From WHTX01 sp038255145 (GTDB lineage: Bacteria; Actinomycetota; Acidimicrobiia; Acidimicrobiales; CAIXPF01): DNA of 64,000 bases. A model generated the notes under the pieces. That model saw nothing but the letters and a program-made list of their open reading frames with translations, ran no database searches and was not told where the DNA came from. Made by a program: the position numbers and the translations under genes. Positions within the stretch are counted from its first letter, which is position 1; each line of letters opens with the position of its first letter. The stretch spans positions 1 to 64,000 of the forward strand of contig JBBSLP010000020.1 of the NCBI GenBank assembly GCA_038255145.1, in the 5' to 3' direction. Positions 53,850 through 63,365 of the stretch are shown here, piece by piece.

Positions 53850-55625
53850 ATGGTCAGTGCGCGGGCGCCCGAGCTGGTGGGCGCAGGTGGATGGGTGGGC
53901 AGCGGGGACCGGTTGCAACTCCGCGACCTGCGGGGACGCGTCGTGGTCGTCCACTTCTTCGCCGTGGGTGGGGCGACGGGGCACCGCGTGCTCGACGACT
54001 TGGCCGAGGTGGAGCGCCGTTGGCCCACCGAGGTGGCCGTGGTCGGCGTGCACTCCCCCAAGTTCCCCCACGAGGGCCGCCACCGCACCGTCGAGCAGGC
54101 CGTGCGCCGCCTGGGCGTCAGCCACCCCGTGCTCGACGACCCCGAGATGATCACCTGGCAGCAGTACGGGGTGCGGGGCTGGCCCACCATCGTGGTCATC
54201 GACCCCCGGGGCAACGTCGTCGGCGGCATCACCGGGGAGGGCAACCGGCCCCTGTTGCTGCAGGTGGTCACGGACACCGTCGAGCGCCACACCCGTCGGG
54301 GCTCCCTGCGCCCCCTCGAGCCCGACACCCCACCCCTGGCCCTGCCCTCGGGTTGGCGACCGCCCCGGGCCACGCCGTGGTCCTTCCCCGCCAAGGTGGC
54401 CACGGACCGCAGCGGTCGCCTGGTGGTGGCCGACACCGGCCACGACCGCGTCGTGGTGCTCGAGCTGGGCACGGCCACCGCCGACGCCGTCCCCGCCCGC
54501 ATCACCCACGTCGTCACCGGTCTGCGTTCCCCCCACGGGGTGCGCCTCTACGGCAGTGACCTGCTCATCTGCGACACCGGCAACGACCGGGTGGTGCGCA
54601 TCGACCTCGATACCCGGCCCACGCCCGACGAGGAGATCGAGCCCGATCCCGCCGGAGTGATCCGGCTCCGGGCCCGTCCGGTGGACGCCCTGCAGGTCGA
54701 TGTGGCCTCACCTCTCGACGTCGTGGCCGACCTGGATCGCTCCCTGGTGGTGGCCGAGGCCGGGCACCACCGGTTGTGGCGGGTCACCCAGTTCGGCGCC
54801 GCCCCCGGGCCCATCGCCGGCACCGGCTACGAGGGCCTGGCCGACGGCCGGGCCGACTCGGCCGAGCTGGCCCAGCCCTCGGGCCTGGCCCGGGTGCCGG
54901 CCGGGGTGGCCTTCGTGGACGCCGAGTCGTCGTCGCTGCGCCTGCTGACCGACAAGGGCAAGGTCCGCACCCTCGTGGGCGAGGGCCTCTTCGACTGGGG
55001 CCTACGGGACGGCCGGGGCCTGCGGGGGCGGTTGCAGCACCCCCAGGGGGTGGCGGCCAGCCCCGACGGGGCCACCCTCTACATCGCCGACACGTACAAC
55101 AGCCGCATCCGGGACTGGTTCCGACGGGACCTGGGCACCCTGCCCATCGACGGCCTCGACGAGCCCGGTGGGCTCGACGTGCTGGCTGATGGGCGTCTGG
55201 TCATCGCCGACACCGGCAACCACCGCATCGTGGTGGCCGACCCCGTCACCGGAGCGGTGCTCCCCGTGGTGGTGGCCACGACCACCCTGCCGGCGGTGGT
55301 GCCCCTGGTGGAGCCGGGCGCGGTGCTCGAGGTGGCGGCCGGGGCCCGCTTCACCGTGCCCTTCGGCGTCGACCTGGGATCCTTCGAGCTCGACCCGGCC
55401 GAGGAGCGCCCCGTGCGCATCGTGGTCGAGGCCGATCCCGGCTGGCTGTTGGCCGAAGGACCGCGCCGGTGGCGCCACGCCACGGCCAGCGGCGAGCTGG
55501 CCCTGGGGGCGGGGATCACCGGAGCGGGCTGGCTGACGGTGTCGGTGTCGGCCGCGGTGATCAGCGACGGGGCGGCGTCGGTGCGACGTTCGGTGACCCG
55601 CCACCACCTGGCCCTGCGCTCCTAG
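53850..55625 (+). CDS. Thioredoxin-like/NHL beta-propeller protein lacking the CxxC (NHLRC2-like)
   Basis: 591 residues. Residues about 20-140 match the NHLRC2-type thioredoxin fold: LRDLRGRVVVVHFFAVGGATG, VVGVHSPKFPHEGRHRTVEQ, WQQYGVRGWPTIVVIDPRGN. At the place where relatives have a Cys motif, this one has AVGGATGH, with no cysteine. About 300 residues of NHL repeats follow (LVVADTGHDRVVVL, ADTYNSRIRDWF, LVIADTGNHRIVVADP), forming a beta-propeller, then a beta-rich end. No signal peptide. Function unknown; a redox role through this domain is unlikely. Confidence 0.85.
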   Translation: MVSARAPELVGAGGWVGSGDRLQLRDLRGRVVVVHFFAVGGATGHRVLDDLAEVERRWPTEVAVVGVHSPKFPHEGRHRTVEQAVRRLGVSHPVLDDPEMITWQQYGVRGWPTIVVIDPRGNVVGGITGEGNRPLLLQVVTDTVERHTRRGSLRPLEPDTPPLALPSGWRPPRATPWSFPAKVATDRSGRLVVADTGHDRVVVLELGTATADAVPARITHVVTGLRSPHGVRLYGSDLLICDTGNDRVVRIDLDTRPTPDEEIEPDPAGVIRLRARPVDALQVDVASPLDVVADLDRSLVVAEAGHHRLWRVTQFGAAPGPIAGTGYEGLADGRADSAELAQPSGLARVPAGVAFVDAESSSLRLLTDKGKVRTLVGEGLFDWGLRDGRGLRGRLQHPQGVAASPDGATLYIADTYNSRIRDWFRRDLGTLPIDGLDEPGGLDVLADGRLVIADTGNHRIVVADPVTGAVLPVVVATTTLPAVVPLVEPGAVLEVAAGARFTVPFGVDLGSFELDPAEERPVRIVVEADPGWLLAEGPRRWRHATASGELALGAGITGAGWLTVSVSAAVISDGAASVRRSVTRHHLALRS

Positions 55626-55631
55626 CTGGGC

Positions 55632-56405
55632 TCAGCGGGCGAGCCAGCCGCCTTCGACGGCCACGACCGAACCCGTCATGTAGCTCGATGCGTCCGAGGC
55701 CAGGTAGAGCAGGGCACCGTCGAGCTCGTGGACGGCACCGGCGCGGCGCATGGGGGTGTTGCGCTGGATCCAGTTGACGCCCGACTCGGCGGCGAACATC
55801 CCCTCGGTGAGCTCGGTCTCGAAGTAGCCGGGGGCGATGGCGTTCACCCGGATGCCGTGGCGGGCCCACTGCAGGGCCAGCTCCCGGGTCAGGTTCTCGA
55901 GCCCACCCTTGCTGGCCACGTAGCCGGCCTGGTTGTTGGGCGAGGACCCCACCCGGGCGTGCACCGAGGTGATGTTGATGATCGACCCACCGCCCGAGGC
56001 GATCATGGACGGCGCCACCAGGGACGACAGCACGAACGGCGCCGTCAGGTTCACGTCGATCACGTCACGGAAGCGCTTGGGATCCTGCTCCTCGGCCTTG
56101 TCGGGGGCGTCGCTCAGGCCGGCGTTGTTGACGAGCACGTCCACCTGGCCGAAGTGCTCGATGGCCGTGGCCACCAGGGCCCGGCAGTCGTCGTCGGAGG
56201 TCACGTCGGTGCGCACCGGCACCAGGCCGGGCACCTCCGCCGCCAGGGCTTCAAGGCGCTCGAGGCGGCGGGCCGCAGCCACCACCTTGGCCCCCGCCGC
56301 TCCCAGCAGCCGGCAGAAGCGGTCGCCGAAACCGGACGAGGCCCCCGTCACGATGGCCACCCGGCCGGACACGTCCCACAGGCTGCTGATGTCGATGTCG
56401 CTCAC
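55632..56405 (-). CDS. Short-chain dehydrogenase/reductase
   Basis: 257 residues from GTG 56405. NAD(P) site VAIVTGASSGFGDRFCRLLG, NNAGLSD, catalytic Ser in INITSVHAR and the YVASK motif AGYVASKGGLENLTREL, then PGYFETELTEGM. Classical SDR. The Arg at the first helix and lack of a clear acidic residue at strand 2 (AAARRLERLE) suggest NADPH. Overlaps ackA by 4 bases, so part of the xfp-ackA operon; substrate unknown. Confidence 0.88.
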   Translation of the reverse strand: MSDIDISSLWDVSGRVAIVTGASSGFGDRFCRLLGAAGAKVVAAARRLERLEALAAEVPGLVPVRTDVTSDDDCRALVATAIEHFGQVDVLVNNAGLSDAPDKAEEQDPKRFRDVIDVNLTAPFVLSSLVAPSMIASGGGSIINITSVHARVGSSPNNQAGYVASKGGLENLTRELALQWARHGIRVNAIAPGYFETELTEGMFAAESGVNWIQRNTPMRRAGAVHELDGALLYLASDASSYMTGSVVAVEGGWLAR

Positions 56406-57499
56406 GAGGGCGGGATCGTAGGCGACCCACCCAGCAGGGCGCGCACCTCGCCGGCGATCTGACGGTCCTCCCGGGCCGTCACCACGGCCACGGCCAGGGC
56501 CGAACCTGCCGGCGAGATCACCGCGTCACCGGTGGCCGCGGCGTTGGCGGCCTCGTCGAGCTCCACCCCCAACCAGGCCAGACGCGCACAGGCCGCGGCC
56601 CGCAGCGACGGTTGGTGCTCCCCCACCCCGCCACTGAACACGAGCAGGTCGAGGCCGCCGGCCGAGGTGGCCATGGCGGCGATGGACTGGACCAGCCGGT
56701 GGGTCCACACGTCGAGGGCGGCGACAGCCACGGCGTCGCCGCCGGCCGCTGCGGCCACGATCGACCGAGCGTCACCGTCACCTCCCGTCAGCCCGGCGAG
56801 GCCGGAGCGTGACTCGAGCCCGTCCTCGACCTCGGCCACGCCCAGGGTGGTCTGCTGCAGCAGCCACAGGATCAGGCCGGGGTCGACGGTGCCACTGCGG
56901 GTGGCCATGACCAGGCCTTCGAGGGGGGTGAAGCCCATGGTGGTGTCCACCGAGCGGCCCTCGAGCACGGCGCAGCACGACGCCCCCGACCCCAGGTGGC
57001 AGATGACGGTGCGCAGCGCGTCGGGGGCCACCCCCACCAGCTCGGGGGCCCGGTGGGCGGCCCAGGCGTGGGCCAGGCCGTGGAAGCCGTAGCGACGCAG
57101 CCCGTAGCGCTCGCGCCACGCCAGGGGCAGGGCGTAGGTCGACGCCTCGGCCGGCATGGTGGTGTGGAAGGCGGTGTCGAAGCAGGCCACGGCGGGCACG
57201 CCGGGCAGGGCGGCGGACACGGTGTCGATGCCGTGCAGCGCCGCGGGCTGGTGCAACGGCGCCAGGCTGGTCAGCTCGTCGAGCTGGCGGCGCACCGCCG
57301 CGTCCACCACCACCGGGGCCGAGTACACCGACCCGCCGTGGACCACCCGGTGGCCCACGGCGTCGACCGGCCCCACCGAGCGGGCGAAGTCAGCGGCGCT
57401 GGCCCCCGACCCCGTCCCCGTGGCCAGCACCTCGTCGTCGGGGCCCAACAGGGACAGCTTCAGGCTGGACGACCCGGCGTTGACCACCAGCACCCTCAC
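56402..57499 (-). CDS. ackA: Acetate kinase
   Basis: 365 residues from GTG 57499 (VRVLVVNAGSSSLKLSLLGP). Converts acetyl phosphate and ADP to acetate and ATP. Motifs include VGHRVVHGGSVYSAPVV, CFDTAFHTTMPAEASTYALP, RYGFHGLAHAW, and the phosphate loop VICHLGSGASCCAVLEGRSV, MGFTPLEGLVMATRSGTVDP. Overlap of 4 bases with xfp upstream makes the phosphoketolase-acetate kinase pair clear. Confidence 0.93.
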   Translation of the reverse strand: MRVLVVNAGSSSLKLSLLGPDDEVLATGTGSGASAADFARSVGPVDAVGHRVVHGGSVYSAPVVVDAAVRRQLDELTSLAPLHQPAALHGIDTVSAALPGVPAVACFDTAFHTTMPAEASTYALPLAWRERYGLRRYGFHGLAHAWAAHRAPELVGVAPDALRTVICHLGSGASCCAVLEGRSVDTTMGFTPLEGLVMATRSGTVDPGLILWLLQQTTLGVAEVEDGLESRSGLAGLTGGDGDARSIVAAAAGGDAVAVAALDVWTHRLVQSIAAMATSAGGLDLLVFSGGVGEHQPSLRAAACARLAWLGVELDEAANAAATGDAVISPAGSALAVAVVTAREDRQIAGEVRALLGGSPTIPPS

Positions 57500-59913
57500 G
57501 GGCTGGCGGGCCACACCCACGACACGATGTCGGGGTGGTCCTCACCGTGGGTGCGGGTCCAGGCCCGCGCCGCGAAGCGACGGTCGGCCATGTCCTGGCG
57601 CACCTGGGCCCCCCGCGCCCCCAGCGACGGCACCCGGTCGATCACGTCCTCGACCAGGCGGAACCGGTCGAGGTCGTTGAGCATGACCATGTCGAAGGGC
57701 GTGGTCGTGGTGCCCTCCTCCTTGTAGCCGTGCACGTGGAAGTTGGCGTGGTTGGCCCGGTTGTAGGTCAGCCGGTGCACCGCCGTGGGGTAACCGTGGT
57801 AAGCGAAGATGACCGGCCTGTCGAGGGTGAAGATGGCGTCGAACTCGCGGTCGGCCATGCCGTGGGGGTGGGAGCGCTCGGGCATGAGCCGGAGGGGGTC
57901 GACCACGTTGACCACCCGCACCACCAGCTCGGGTAGGTGCTGGCGCAGCAGGTCGGCCGCGGCCAGGGTCTCCACGGTGGGCACGTCGCCGGCGCAGGCC
58001 AGGACCACGTCGGGCTGGTCGTCGTGGCCCTCGGTACCGGCCCAGTCCCAGATGCCCAGGCCCCGGGCGCAGTGGAGCACGGCCTCGTCCATGGTCAGCC
58101 ACGACGGCGTGGGCTGCTTGCCGGCCACGATGACGTTGACGTAGTCCACGCTGCGCAGGCAGTGGTCGGCGACGGACAGCAGGCAGTTGGCGTCCGGCGG
58201 CAGGTACACCCGCACCACCTCGGGCTTCTTGTTGAGCAGGTTGTCGATGAAGCCGGGGTCCTGGTGGGTGAACCCGTTGTGGTCCTGGCGCCAGACGTGT
58301 GACGTGAGCAGGTAGTTCAGCGACGAGATCGGCGCCCGCCACGGCAGCTTTCGGGTGACCTGGAGCCACTTGGCGTGCTGGTTGACCATCGAGTCCACGA
58401 TGTGGCTGAACGCCTCGTAGCAGCTGAACAGGCCGTGGCGACCGGTCAGCAGGTAGCCCTCCAGCCAGCCCTGGCACACGTGCTCGGACAGGATCTCCAA
58501 CACCCGACCATCGGTGGCCAGGTGCTGGTCCAGCTCGATGGTGCGGCCCAGCCACTGCTTGGAGGTCACGTCGTAGACGGCGCCCAGGCGGTTGGACTCG
58601 GTCTCGTCGGGACCGACCAGGCGGAAGCTGCGCCGATCGACGTCGCGGCGCATGATCTCGCGTAGGAACTGGCCCAGGAGCCGGGTGGGCTCGTGGGACT
58701 CGGCTCCCGGGGATTCGACGGCCACGCCGAAGTCCTGGAAGTCGGGCAGGTCCAGGGGCCGGCGCAGCAGACCGCCGTTGGCGTGGGGGTTGGACGCCAT
58801 GCGCCGGGTGCCCTTCGGCGCCAGGGCCACGGTGGCGGGGAAGGGGCGGCCGTCCTCGTCGAACAGCTCCTCGGGCCGGTAGCTGTGCAGCCACTGCTCG
58901 AGGGCGTGGAGGTGCTCGGGGTTGGTGCGCACCTCGGACAACGGCACCTGGTGTGCCCGCCACGTGCCCTCTACCGGCAGGCCGTCGACGACCTTGGGCC
59001 CCGTCCACCCCTTGGGGGTGCGCAGGATGAGCATGGGCCAGCGGGGCCGCTCGGTGACCGTGGTCGTGCGGGCCTGGTGCTGGATGGCGGCGATCTCGTC
59101 GAAGATCTCGTCGAGGGTGTCGGCCAGCTGGCGGTGGACGTCCAAGGCGTCCTCCCCCTCGACCAGGTAGGGCTTGTGCCCGTAGCCCTCCATGAGCTTG
59201 GTGAGCTCGCCGGGGGCCAGGCGGTCGAGCACGGCCGGGTTGGCGATCTTCCAGCCGTTGAGGTGGAGGATGGGCAGGACCACGCCGTCGGTGCGGGGGT
59301 CGAGGAACTTGTTGGCGTGCCAGCTGGCGGCCAGCGGGCCCGTCTCGGCCTCACCGTCGCCGATGACGCAGGCGGCCACCATGTCGGGGTTGTCGAGCAC
59401 GGCCCCGTAGGCGTGGGCCAGGGAGTAGCCCAGCTCCCCGCCCTCGTGGATGGAGCCGGGGGTCTCGGGGGCGGCGTGGCTGGGGATGCCGCCGGGGAAG
59501 GAGAACTGGCGGAACAGCTTCTGCATCCCCTCCCCGTCACGGGAGATGTCGGGGTACACCTCGCTGTAACTGCCCTCCAGCCAGGCGCTGGCCACGAAGG
59601 CCGGCCCGCCGTGACCGGGCCCGCAGATGAAGACCACGTCGAGGTCGCGATCGTTGATGAGCCGGTTGAGGTGGGCCCACAACAGGTTCAGGCCCGGGGT
59701 CGTCCCCCAGTGGCCCAGCAGGCGGGCCTTGATGTGCTCGGGCAGGAGCTCGTCACGCAGCAGGGGGTTGTCGAGCAGGTAGATCTGGCCGGCGGCCAGG
59801 TAGTTGACCGCCCGCCACCAGACGTCGAGCGAGGCCAGCTGCTCGGGGCTGGCCCGATGGGTGCCTGTCGGTGGGGCGGTGGGGGTTGCACTGTCGACCA
59901 CGGGGACCTCCAA
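57496..59913 (-). CDS. xfp: Xylulose-5-P/fructose-6-P phosphoketolase
   Basis: 805 residues from ATG 59913. TPP enzyme splitting xylulose 5-P or fructose 6-P into acetyl phosphate and an aldose phosphate. Signatures: LLGHWGTTPGLNLLWAHLNR, CGPGHGGPAFVASAWLEGSY, SFPGGIPSHAAPETPGSIHE, GDGEAETGPLAASWHANKF (TPP/Mg), and LNGWKIANPAVLDRLAPGEL. With AckA it forms a phosphoketolase pathway giving ATP. The PfkB gene lies 36 bp upstream on the same strand. Confidence 0.95.
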   Translation of the reverse strand: MEVPVVDSATPTAPPTGTHRASPEQLASLDVWWRAVNYLAAGQIYLLDNPLLRDELLPEHIKARLLGHWGTTPGLNLLWAHLNRLINDRDLDVVFICGPGHGGPAFVASAWLEGSYSEVYPDISRDGEGMQKLFRQFSFPGGIPSHAAPETPGSIHEGGELGYSLAHAYGAVLDNPDMVAACVIGDGEAETGPLAASWHANKFLDPRTDGVVLPILHLNGWKIANPAVLDRLAPGELTKLMEGYGHKPYLVEGEDALDVHRQLADTLDEIFDEIAAIQHQARTTTVTERPRWPMLILRTPKGWTGPKVVDGLPVEGTWRAHQVPLSEVRTNPEHLHALEQWLHSYRPEELFDEDGRPFPATVALAPKGTRRMASNPHANGGLLRRPLDLPDFQDFGVAVESPGAESHEPTRLLGQFLREIMRRDVDRRSFRLVGPDETESNRLGAVYDVTSKQWLGRTIELDQHLATDGRVLEILSEHVCQGWLEGYLLTGRHGLFSCYEAFSHIVDSMVNQHAKWLQVTRKLPWRAPISSLNYLLTSHVWRQDHNGFTHQDPGFIDNLLNKKPEVVRVYLPPDANCLLSVADHCLRSVDYVNVIVAGKQPTPSWLTMDEAVLHCARGLGIWDWAGTEGHDDQPDVVLACAGDVPTVETLAAADLLRQHLPELVVRVVNVVDPLRLMPERSHPHGMADREFDAIFTLDRPVIFAYHGYPTAVHRLTYNRANHANFHVHGYKEEGTTTTPFDMVMLNDLDRFRLVEDVIDRVPSLGARGAQVRQDMADRRFAARAWTRTHGEDHPDIVSWVWPASP

Positions 59914-59949
59914 GGGTCGTGTAGGTCTCGTGGCACCCAGTGTGGTCGC

Positions 59950-60972
59950 TCAGACCCGTACAGGACGGAGCTGGACGAGCTTGGCCAGCCGTTCGACGTG
60001 CTCGCGATCCCCCGTGCCCAGGCCATGGCGGGTCACGTTCAGCGAGCCCGCAGCTACGGCCAGGGTCAGGGCGTCGTCGAGGTCCTTGCCCCAGACCAGC
60101 CCGGCGCTGAGCCCGGCGGTGAACGAGTCGCCGGCCCCCTTGGGATCAGCGGCGACGATGGTGGGGCCGACGATCTCCACCACACGGTCGTGGTCGGGAC
60201 CGACCAGGGCCAGGGCGTGCTCCTCGGCCCGGGTGACGGCCACCCCGCCGGCGCCGTCGGCCACCATCTTGCGCATGGCCTCGACCAGGGCCTCCACGCT
60301 GTCGTCAGCGGCGCGCCCGTCCCGCAGCAGCTCCTCGTGGCTGACCTTGGCGAAGGCCACCCCACCCTCGAGCGCAGCTTCGAGCTGGTCCCCGGACAGG
60401 TCGATGACGACCCGCTTGCCGTTGGCGGTGAGGTCGGCGGCCAGACGGCGATAGGTGTCCGCGGGCAGGACCCGGGCGGCGTCGGGCCCGCCCAGCAGGC
60501 ACAGGTCGGCCTCGAGGCCCTCGACCAGGGTGACGCCGAACAGGTCGTCGACCTCGTGGCGGGACAGGCGCCCCCCGGGCAGGGTGATGATGGGCTCGCG
60601 CTCACCCGAGCGGCGGTCGTGCAGGTAGGAGCCGTTGGCGGCGGCGGCATCGATGGCCCGCACGGTGATGCCGCTGGCTTCGATCAGGCTGCGGGCGACC
60701 TGGCCGGTCTCGCCGCCGAAGGTGGCACACAGCACGACGTCGGTGCCCAGGGTGGCCAGCATGCGGGCGATCCAGAAGCCCTGGCCGCCGGCGTGGACGT
60801 GGAGGTCGCCCTCGTCGGTCTCTTCCTCGTCGCCGCGGCCCTGCGCCCGCTCCTGGGCGGCTTCATCGGGCTCCACGGTCACGGTGAGCAGAGGGGCGGG
60901 GGCGAACACGACCACGCGCGGGGTGCGGTCCTGGGCGTGGGTCTCGGCGTTCTCATCGTTGGAGGCTTCCAT
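59950..60972 (-). CDS. PfkB-family carbohydrate kinase
   Basis: 340 residues from ATG 60972. PfkB fold with VHAGGQGFWIARMLATLGTD, GGRLSRHEVDDLFGVTLVEG and the anion-hole/catalytic motif DPKGAGDSFTAGLSAGLVWG (catalytic Asp). The acidic, low-complexity N-terminal part (QERAQGRGDEEETDEGDL) interrupts the usual first strand. 1-phosphofructokinase-like, so it may feed the phosphoketolase operon that follows 36 bp downstream; substrate unproven. Confidence 0.85.
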   Translation of the reverse strand: MEASNDENAETHAQDRTPRVVVFAPAPLLTVTVEPDEAAQERAQGRGDEEETDEGDLHVHAGGQGFWIARMLATLGTDVVLCATFGGETGQVARSLIEASGITVRAIDAAAANGSYLHDRRSGEREPIITLPGGRLSRHEVDDLFGVTLVEGLEADLCLLGGPDAARVLPADTYRRLAADLTANGKRVVIDLSGDQLEAALEGGVAFAKVSHEELLRDGRAADDSVEALVEAMRKMVADGAGGVAVTRAEEHALALVGPDHDRVVEIVGPTIVAADPKGAGDSFTAGLSAGLVWGKDLDDALTLAVAAGSLNVTRHGLGTGDREHVERLAKLVQLRPVRV

Positions 60973-61055
60973 GTGCCCGGCGCCGTACCCCGGGGCGGCG
61001 GGGGTCAAGCCCGGCGTAGTCTGCGTCGCGTCAAGAGACCCGGGGAGGTCGACAG

Positions 61056-61958
61056 GTGGTCAAGATCCGCGTCGGGTACGGCTTGGGCGTCAACAGCGCC
61101 ACCAACGACCAGGAACGCTTCGGTGGGTTCGTCGACGACCTCGAGCGCCTGGGCTTCGATTCGCTGTGGGTGTCCGAGCGCATCTCGGGCCAGTCCCCCG
61201 ACCCCGTCGTGGCCATGGCCTTCGCCGCGGGGCGGACCCGCAAGCTCAAGTTCGGCATGTCGGTGATGGTGCTGTCGGGCCGCAACCCCGTGCTGGTGGC
61301 CAAGTCGCTCGCCTCTTTGGACCTGCTGTCCAACGGTCGGCTGCTGCCCGCGTTCGGGCTGGGGGCGCCGGGCCTGGCCGAGTGGCAGGCGTTCGGCATC
61401 GAGCGCAACGAGCGGGCGCCGTGGTTCGAGGAGGCCCTGCCGTTGATGCGGCGGTTGTGGACGGAGGACAAGGTCACCCACCACGGTGAGCGCTTCAACT
61501 TCGACGACCTGACCGTGCTGCCCAAGCCCACCCAGCGGCCGCCGGACGTGTGGCTGGGGGGTCAGGCCCCGTCCGAGCTGCGCCGCGTCGGCCGGTTGGC
61601 CGATGGCTGGCTGCCCTCGTTCACGGTGCCGTCGGAGGTGGCCACGGGCATCGACCGCATCAAGCAGGTGGCGGCGGAGAACGGGCGGGAGATCGAAGAG
61701 GACCACTACGGCGTGCTCGTCGGTTACCGCCGGGGGCCGTTGTCGGACGCCTACGTGGCTGCGTCCCGGGCCCGCCGCCCCGAGCTCGACCCCAACGACG
61801 TCATCCCCGAGGGCCTGGACAAGCTGCGCGAGCGGCTCGAGGGCTTCATCGACGTCGGGGCATCGAAGTTCGTGCTCGTCCCCGTGGCCGAGCCCGAGGA
61901 CTGGACGGCCGAGCTCGAAGAGGTGGCCCAGGCCGTGGCCCGCCCCCTGGAGAACTGA
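61056..61958 (+). CDS. LLM-class flavin/F420-dependent oxidoreductase
   Basis: 300 residues from GTG 61056. Barrel motifs: VGYGLGVNSATNDQERFGGF, GFDSLWVSERISGQSPDPVV, FGMSVMVLSGRNPVLVAKSL, RLLPAFGLGAPGLAEWQAFG. F420 use is likely from the GLGAP/EWQAFG type but not certain. A GC-rich hairpin, CGGCGGC (61962-61968) and GCCGCCG (61977-61983), lies just after the stop. Confidence 0.86.
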   Translation: MVKIRVGYGLGVNSATNDQERFGGFVDDLERLGFDSLWVSERISGQSPDPVVAMAFAAGRTRKLKFGMSVMVLSGRNPVLVAKSLASLDLLSNGRLLPAFGLGAPGLAEWQAFGIERNERAPWFEEALPLMRRLWTEDKVTHHGERFNFDDLTVLPKPTQRPPDVWLGGQAPSELRRVGRLADGWLPSFTVPSEVATGIDRIKQVAAENGREIEEDHYGVLVGYRRGPLSDAYVAASRARRPELDPNDVIPEGLDKLRERLEGFIDVGASKFVLVPVAEPEDWTAELEEVAQAVARPLEN

Positions 61959-62242
61959 AGCCGGCGGCGGCATCCAGCCGCCGACGTCGAGCTCCAGAGC
62001 ACCCGGTGTTCGCCGCCACCACCGTTCAAGCGAATCGATGTCGAATCGCCGTGGTGACAGGCAGGCGGCGAGGTGTACCGCAGCGCGCACTCCACAGCTA
62101 CGGACCAGACCACCGGCTGCGATCGGACCCGTCCTGACCAGCTCGTTCTGGGTGCACTGGCGGCTGACAGGAGGCGATGCGCCCTCATGTCCACCGCCAG
62201 CCAGGAACCACGGCCCGGCCGACGGGCGGCCCGGCCGGGAGA
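61959..62242. other. 284-bp gap with a possible terminator
   Basis: Holds the hairpin at 61962-61983 and a repeat of CGAATCG and TCGAATCG (62032-62051). No coding pattern is seen; promoters for nothing nearby are evident, since it lies between converging genes. Confidence 0.5.
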
Positions 62243-62584
62243 TCAGGCGACGGAGTTGTCGCGGGTGATCGTCGAGCGGACCCGGGGCACGGGCACACCC
62301 AGACGCACGGCCACCTCGGCGAACGTCGCCGGGGCCCTCGGCGGCCAACCGGCGTCGACCACGGTCAGGTAGGTGCCGACGATGTCGTCGTCGGGCACGG
62401 CCAGGGCCGCGTCAGGGCGCGAACAGCGCCACAACGAGCGCACGGCCAGGAACGCCACCACGGGCGAACCGAACTGCACCAGCACCGCCAACGGCGCTGC
62501 CATCACCGACCAGCCGCTCATCCACCGCTCCTCCGCCGCCGTTCCCATCGGCGGCTCGCGGGCGGGCATGAGCCCTGCGGTCAA
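62243..62584 (-). CDS. Small hypothetical membrane-associated protein
   Basis: Up to 113 residues from ATG 62584; ATG 62548 (MGTAAEERWMSGWSVMAAPL) is a more likely start. One hydrophobic segment WSVMAAPLAVLVQFGSPVVAFL, then a soluble part with DDDIVGTYLTVVDAGWPPRA and an HTH-like FAEVAVRLGVPVPRVRSTIT. No family recognised. Its start lies just downstream of the TetR gene stop. Confidence 0.5.
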   Translation of the reverse strand: MTAGLMPAREPPMGTAAEERWMSGWSVMAAPLAVLVQFGSPVVAFLAVRSLWRCSRPDAALAVPDDDIVGTYLTVVDAGWPPRAPATFAEVAVRLGVPVPRVRSTITRDNSVA

Positions 62585-62591
62585 CTCGCGG

Positions 62592-63278
62592 TCAACTCAG
62601 GCTGAGCTGGGCCTCGTCGGACGCCGTGGCCAGGGACACGGCGAACAGGCTGGCGTCGACCTGGAGCACGGCCTCGACCAGGCGGGCCATGCCCTCGAAG
62701 GCGGCGAACACGCTGGCCGAATGGTCCTCGGGCCCCACGTTGGACAGCATCTCCACCCCGATGAACAACGCCGTCACCGCGTAGGCCAGGTCGTCGACGG
62801 GCAGGGTGGCGGCCAGGGGGCTGGCAGCCAGGGCCCGGTGGATGGCCTTGCCCACCACGGCCACCCAGGGCTGGACGACCTCGGCCACCGACGCGGCCAA
62901 CGCGGCGTCGCCCGAGGCACCGGCCATGACCTGGGCCAGGATCTTGATGTTGCCGCTCTCGACGTCCTCGCGGTGCAGCTCGGCCGCCACCACCACCAGT
63001 TCGCTGAGGCTGGTGACCTGGGAGACCCGCTGCTCGTAGCGGTCGAGGCGCATCTGGCTCATGTGCTCGATGGCGGCGAGCATGGCGTCGTGGATCGACC
63101 CGAAGTGGTAGTAGATCGACGCCTGGTTGAAGTTCCCGTGCCTGGCGATGGCCCGGGCCGAGGCCCCGACGATGCCCTCGGTGCGGATGGTGACCAGGGT
63201 GGCCTCGAGGATGCGGGCCCGGGTCTCCTCGCTCGATGACGAGGGCTTTTTCGGCTGGTTCGCTCTCCCCCTCACCAT
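62592..63278 (-). CDS. TetR-family transcriptional regulator
   Basis: 228 residues from ATG 63278. HTH in ETRARILEATLVTIRTEG, GASARAIARHGNFNQASIYY and HFGSIHDAMLAAIEHM. The C-terminal domain has helices with LYFI-type hydrophobics (YAVTALFIGVEMLSNVG) for a ligand. Divergent from the aminotransferase gene (87 bp gap), which it may control. Confidence 0.87.
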   Translation of the reverse strand: MVRGRANQPKKPSSSSEETRARILEATLVTIRTEGIVGASARAIARHGNFNQASIYYHFGSIHDAMLAAIEHMSQMRLDRYEQRVSQVTSLSELVVVAAELHREDVESGNIKILAQVMAGASGDAALAASVAEVVQPWVAVVGKAIHRALAASPLAATLPVDDLAYAVTALFIGVEMLSNVGPEDHSASVFAAFEGMARLVEAVLQVDASLFAVSLATASDEAQLSLS

Positions 63279-63365
63279 GCGTCCTGCCAGCCTCCGGCTC
63301 GTGTCCCAACGCACGACCAGTGTCCACCACCCGCCGGCTGGACCAGAAGTCGTACGCTCGCCGCG

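Noticed and set aside
58693..61266. Plus-strand 857-residue reading frame opposite xfp and the PfkB gene
   Set aside because: Antisense shadow of two well-supported genes; no domain, no RBS.
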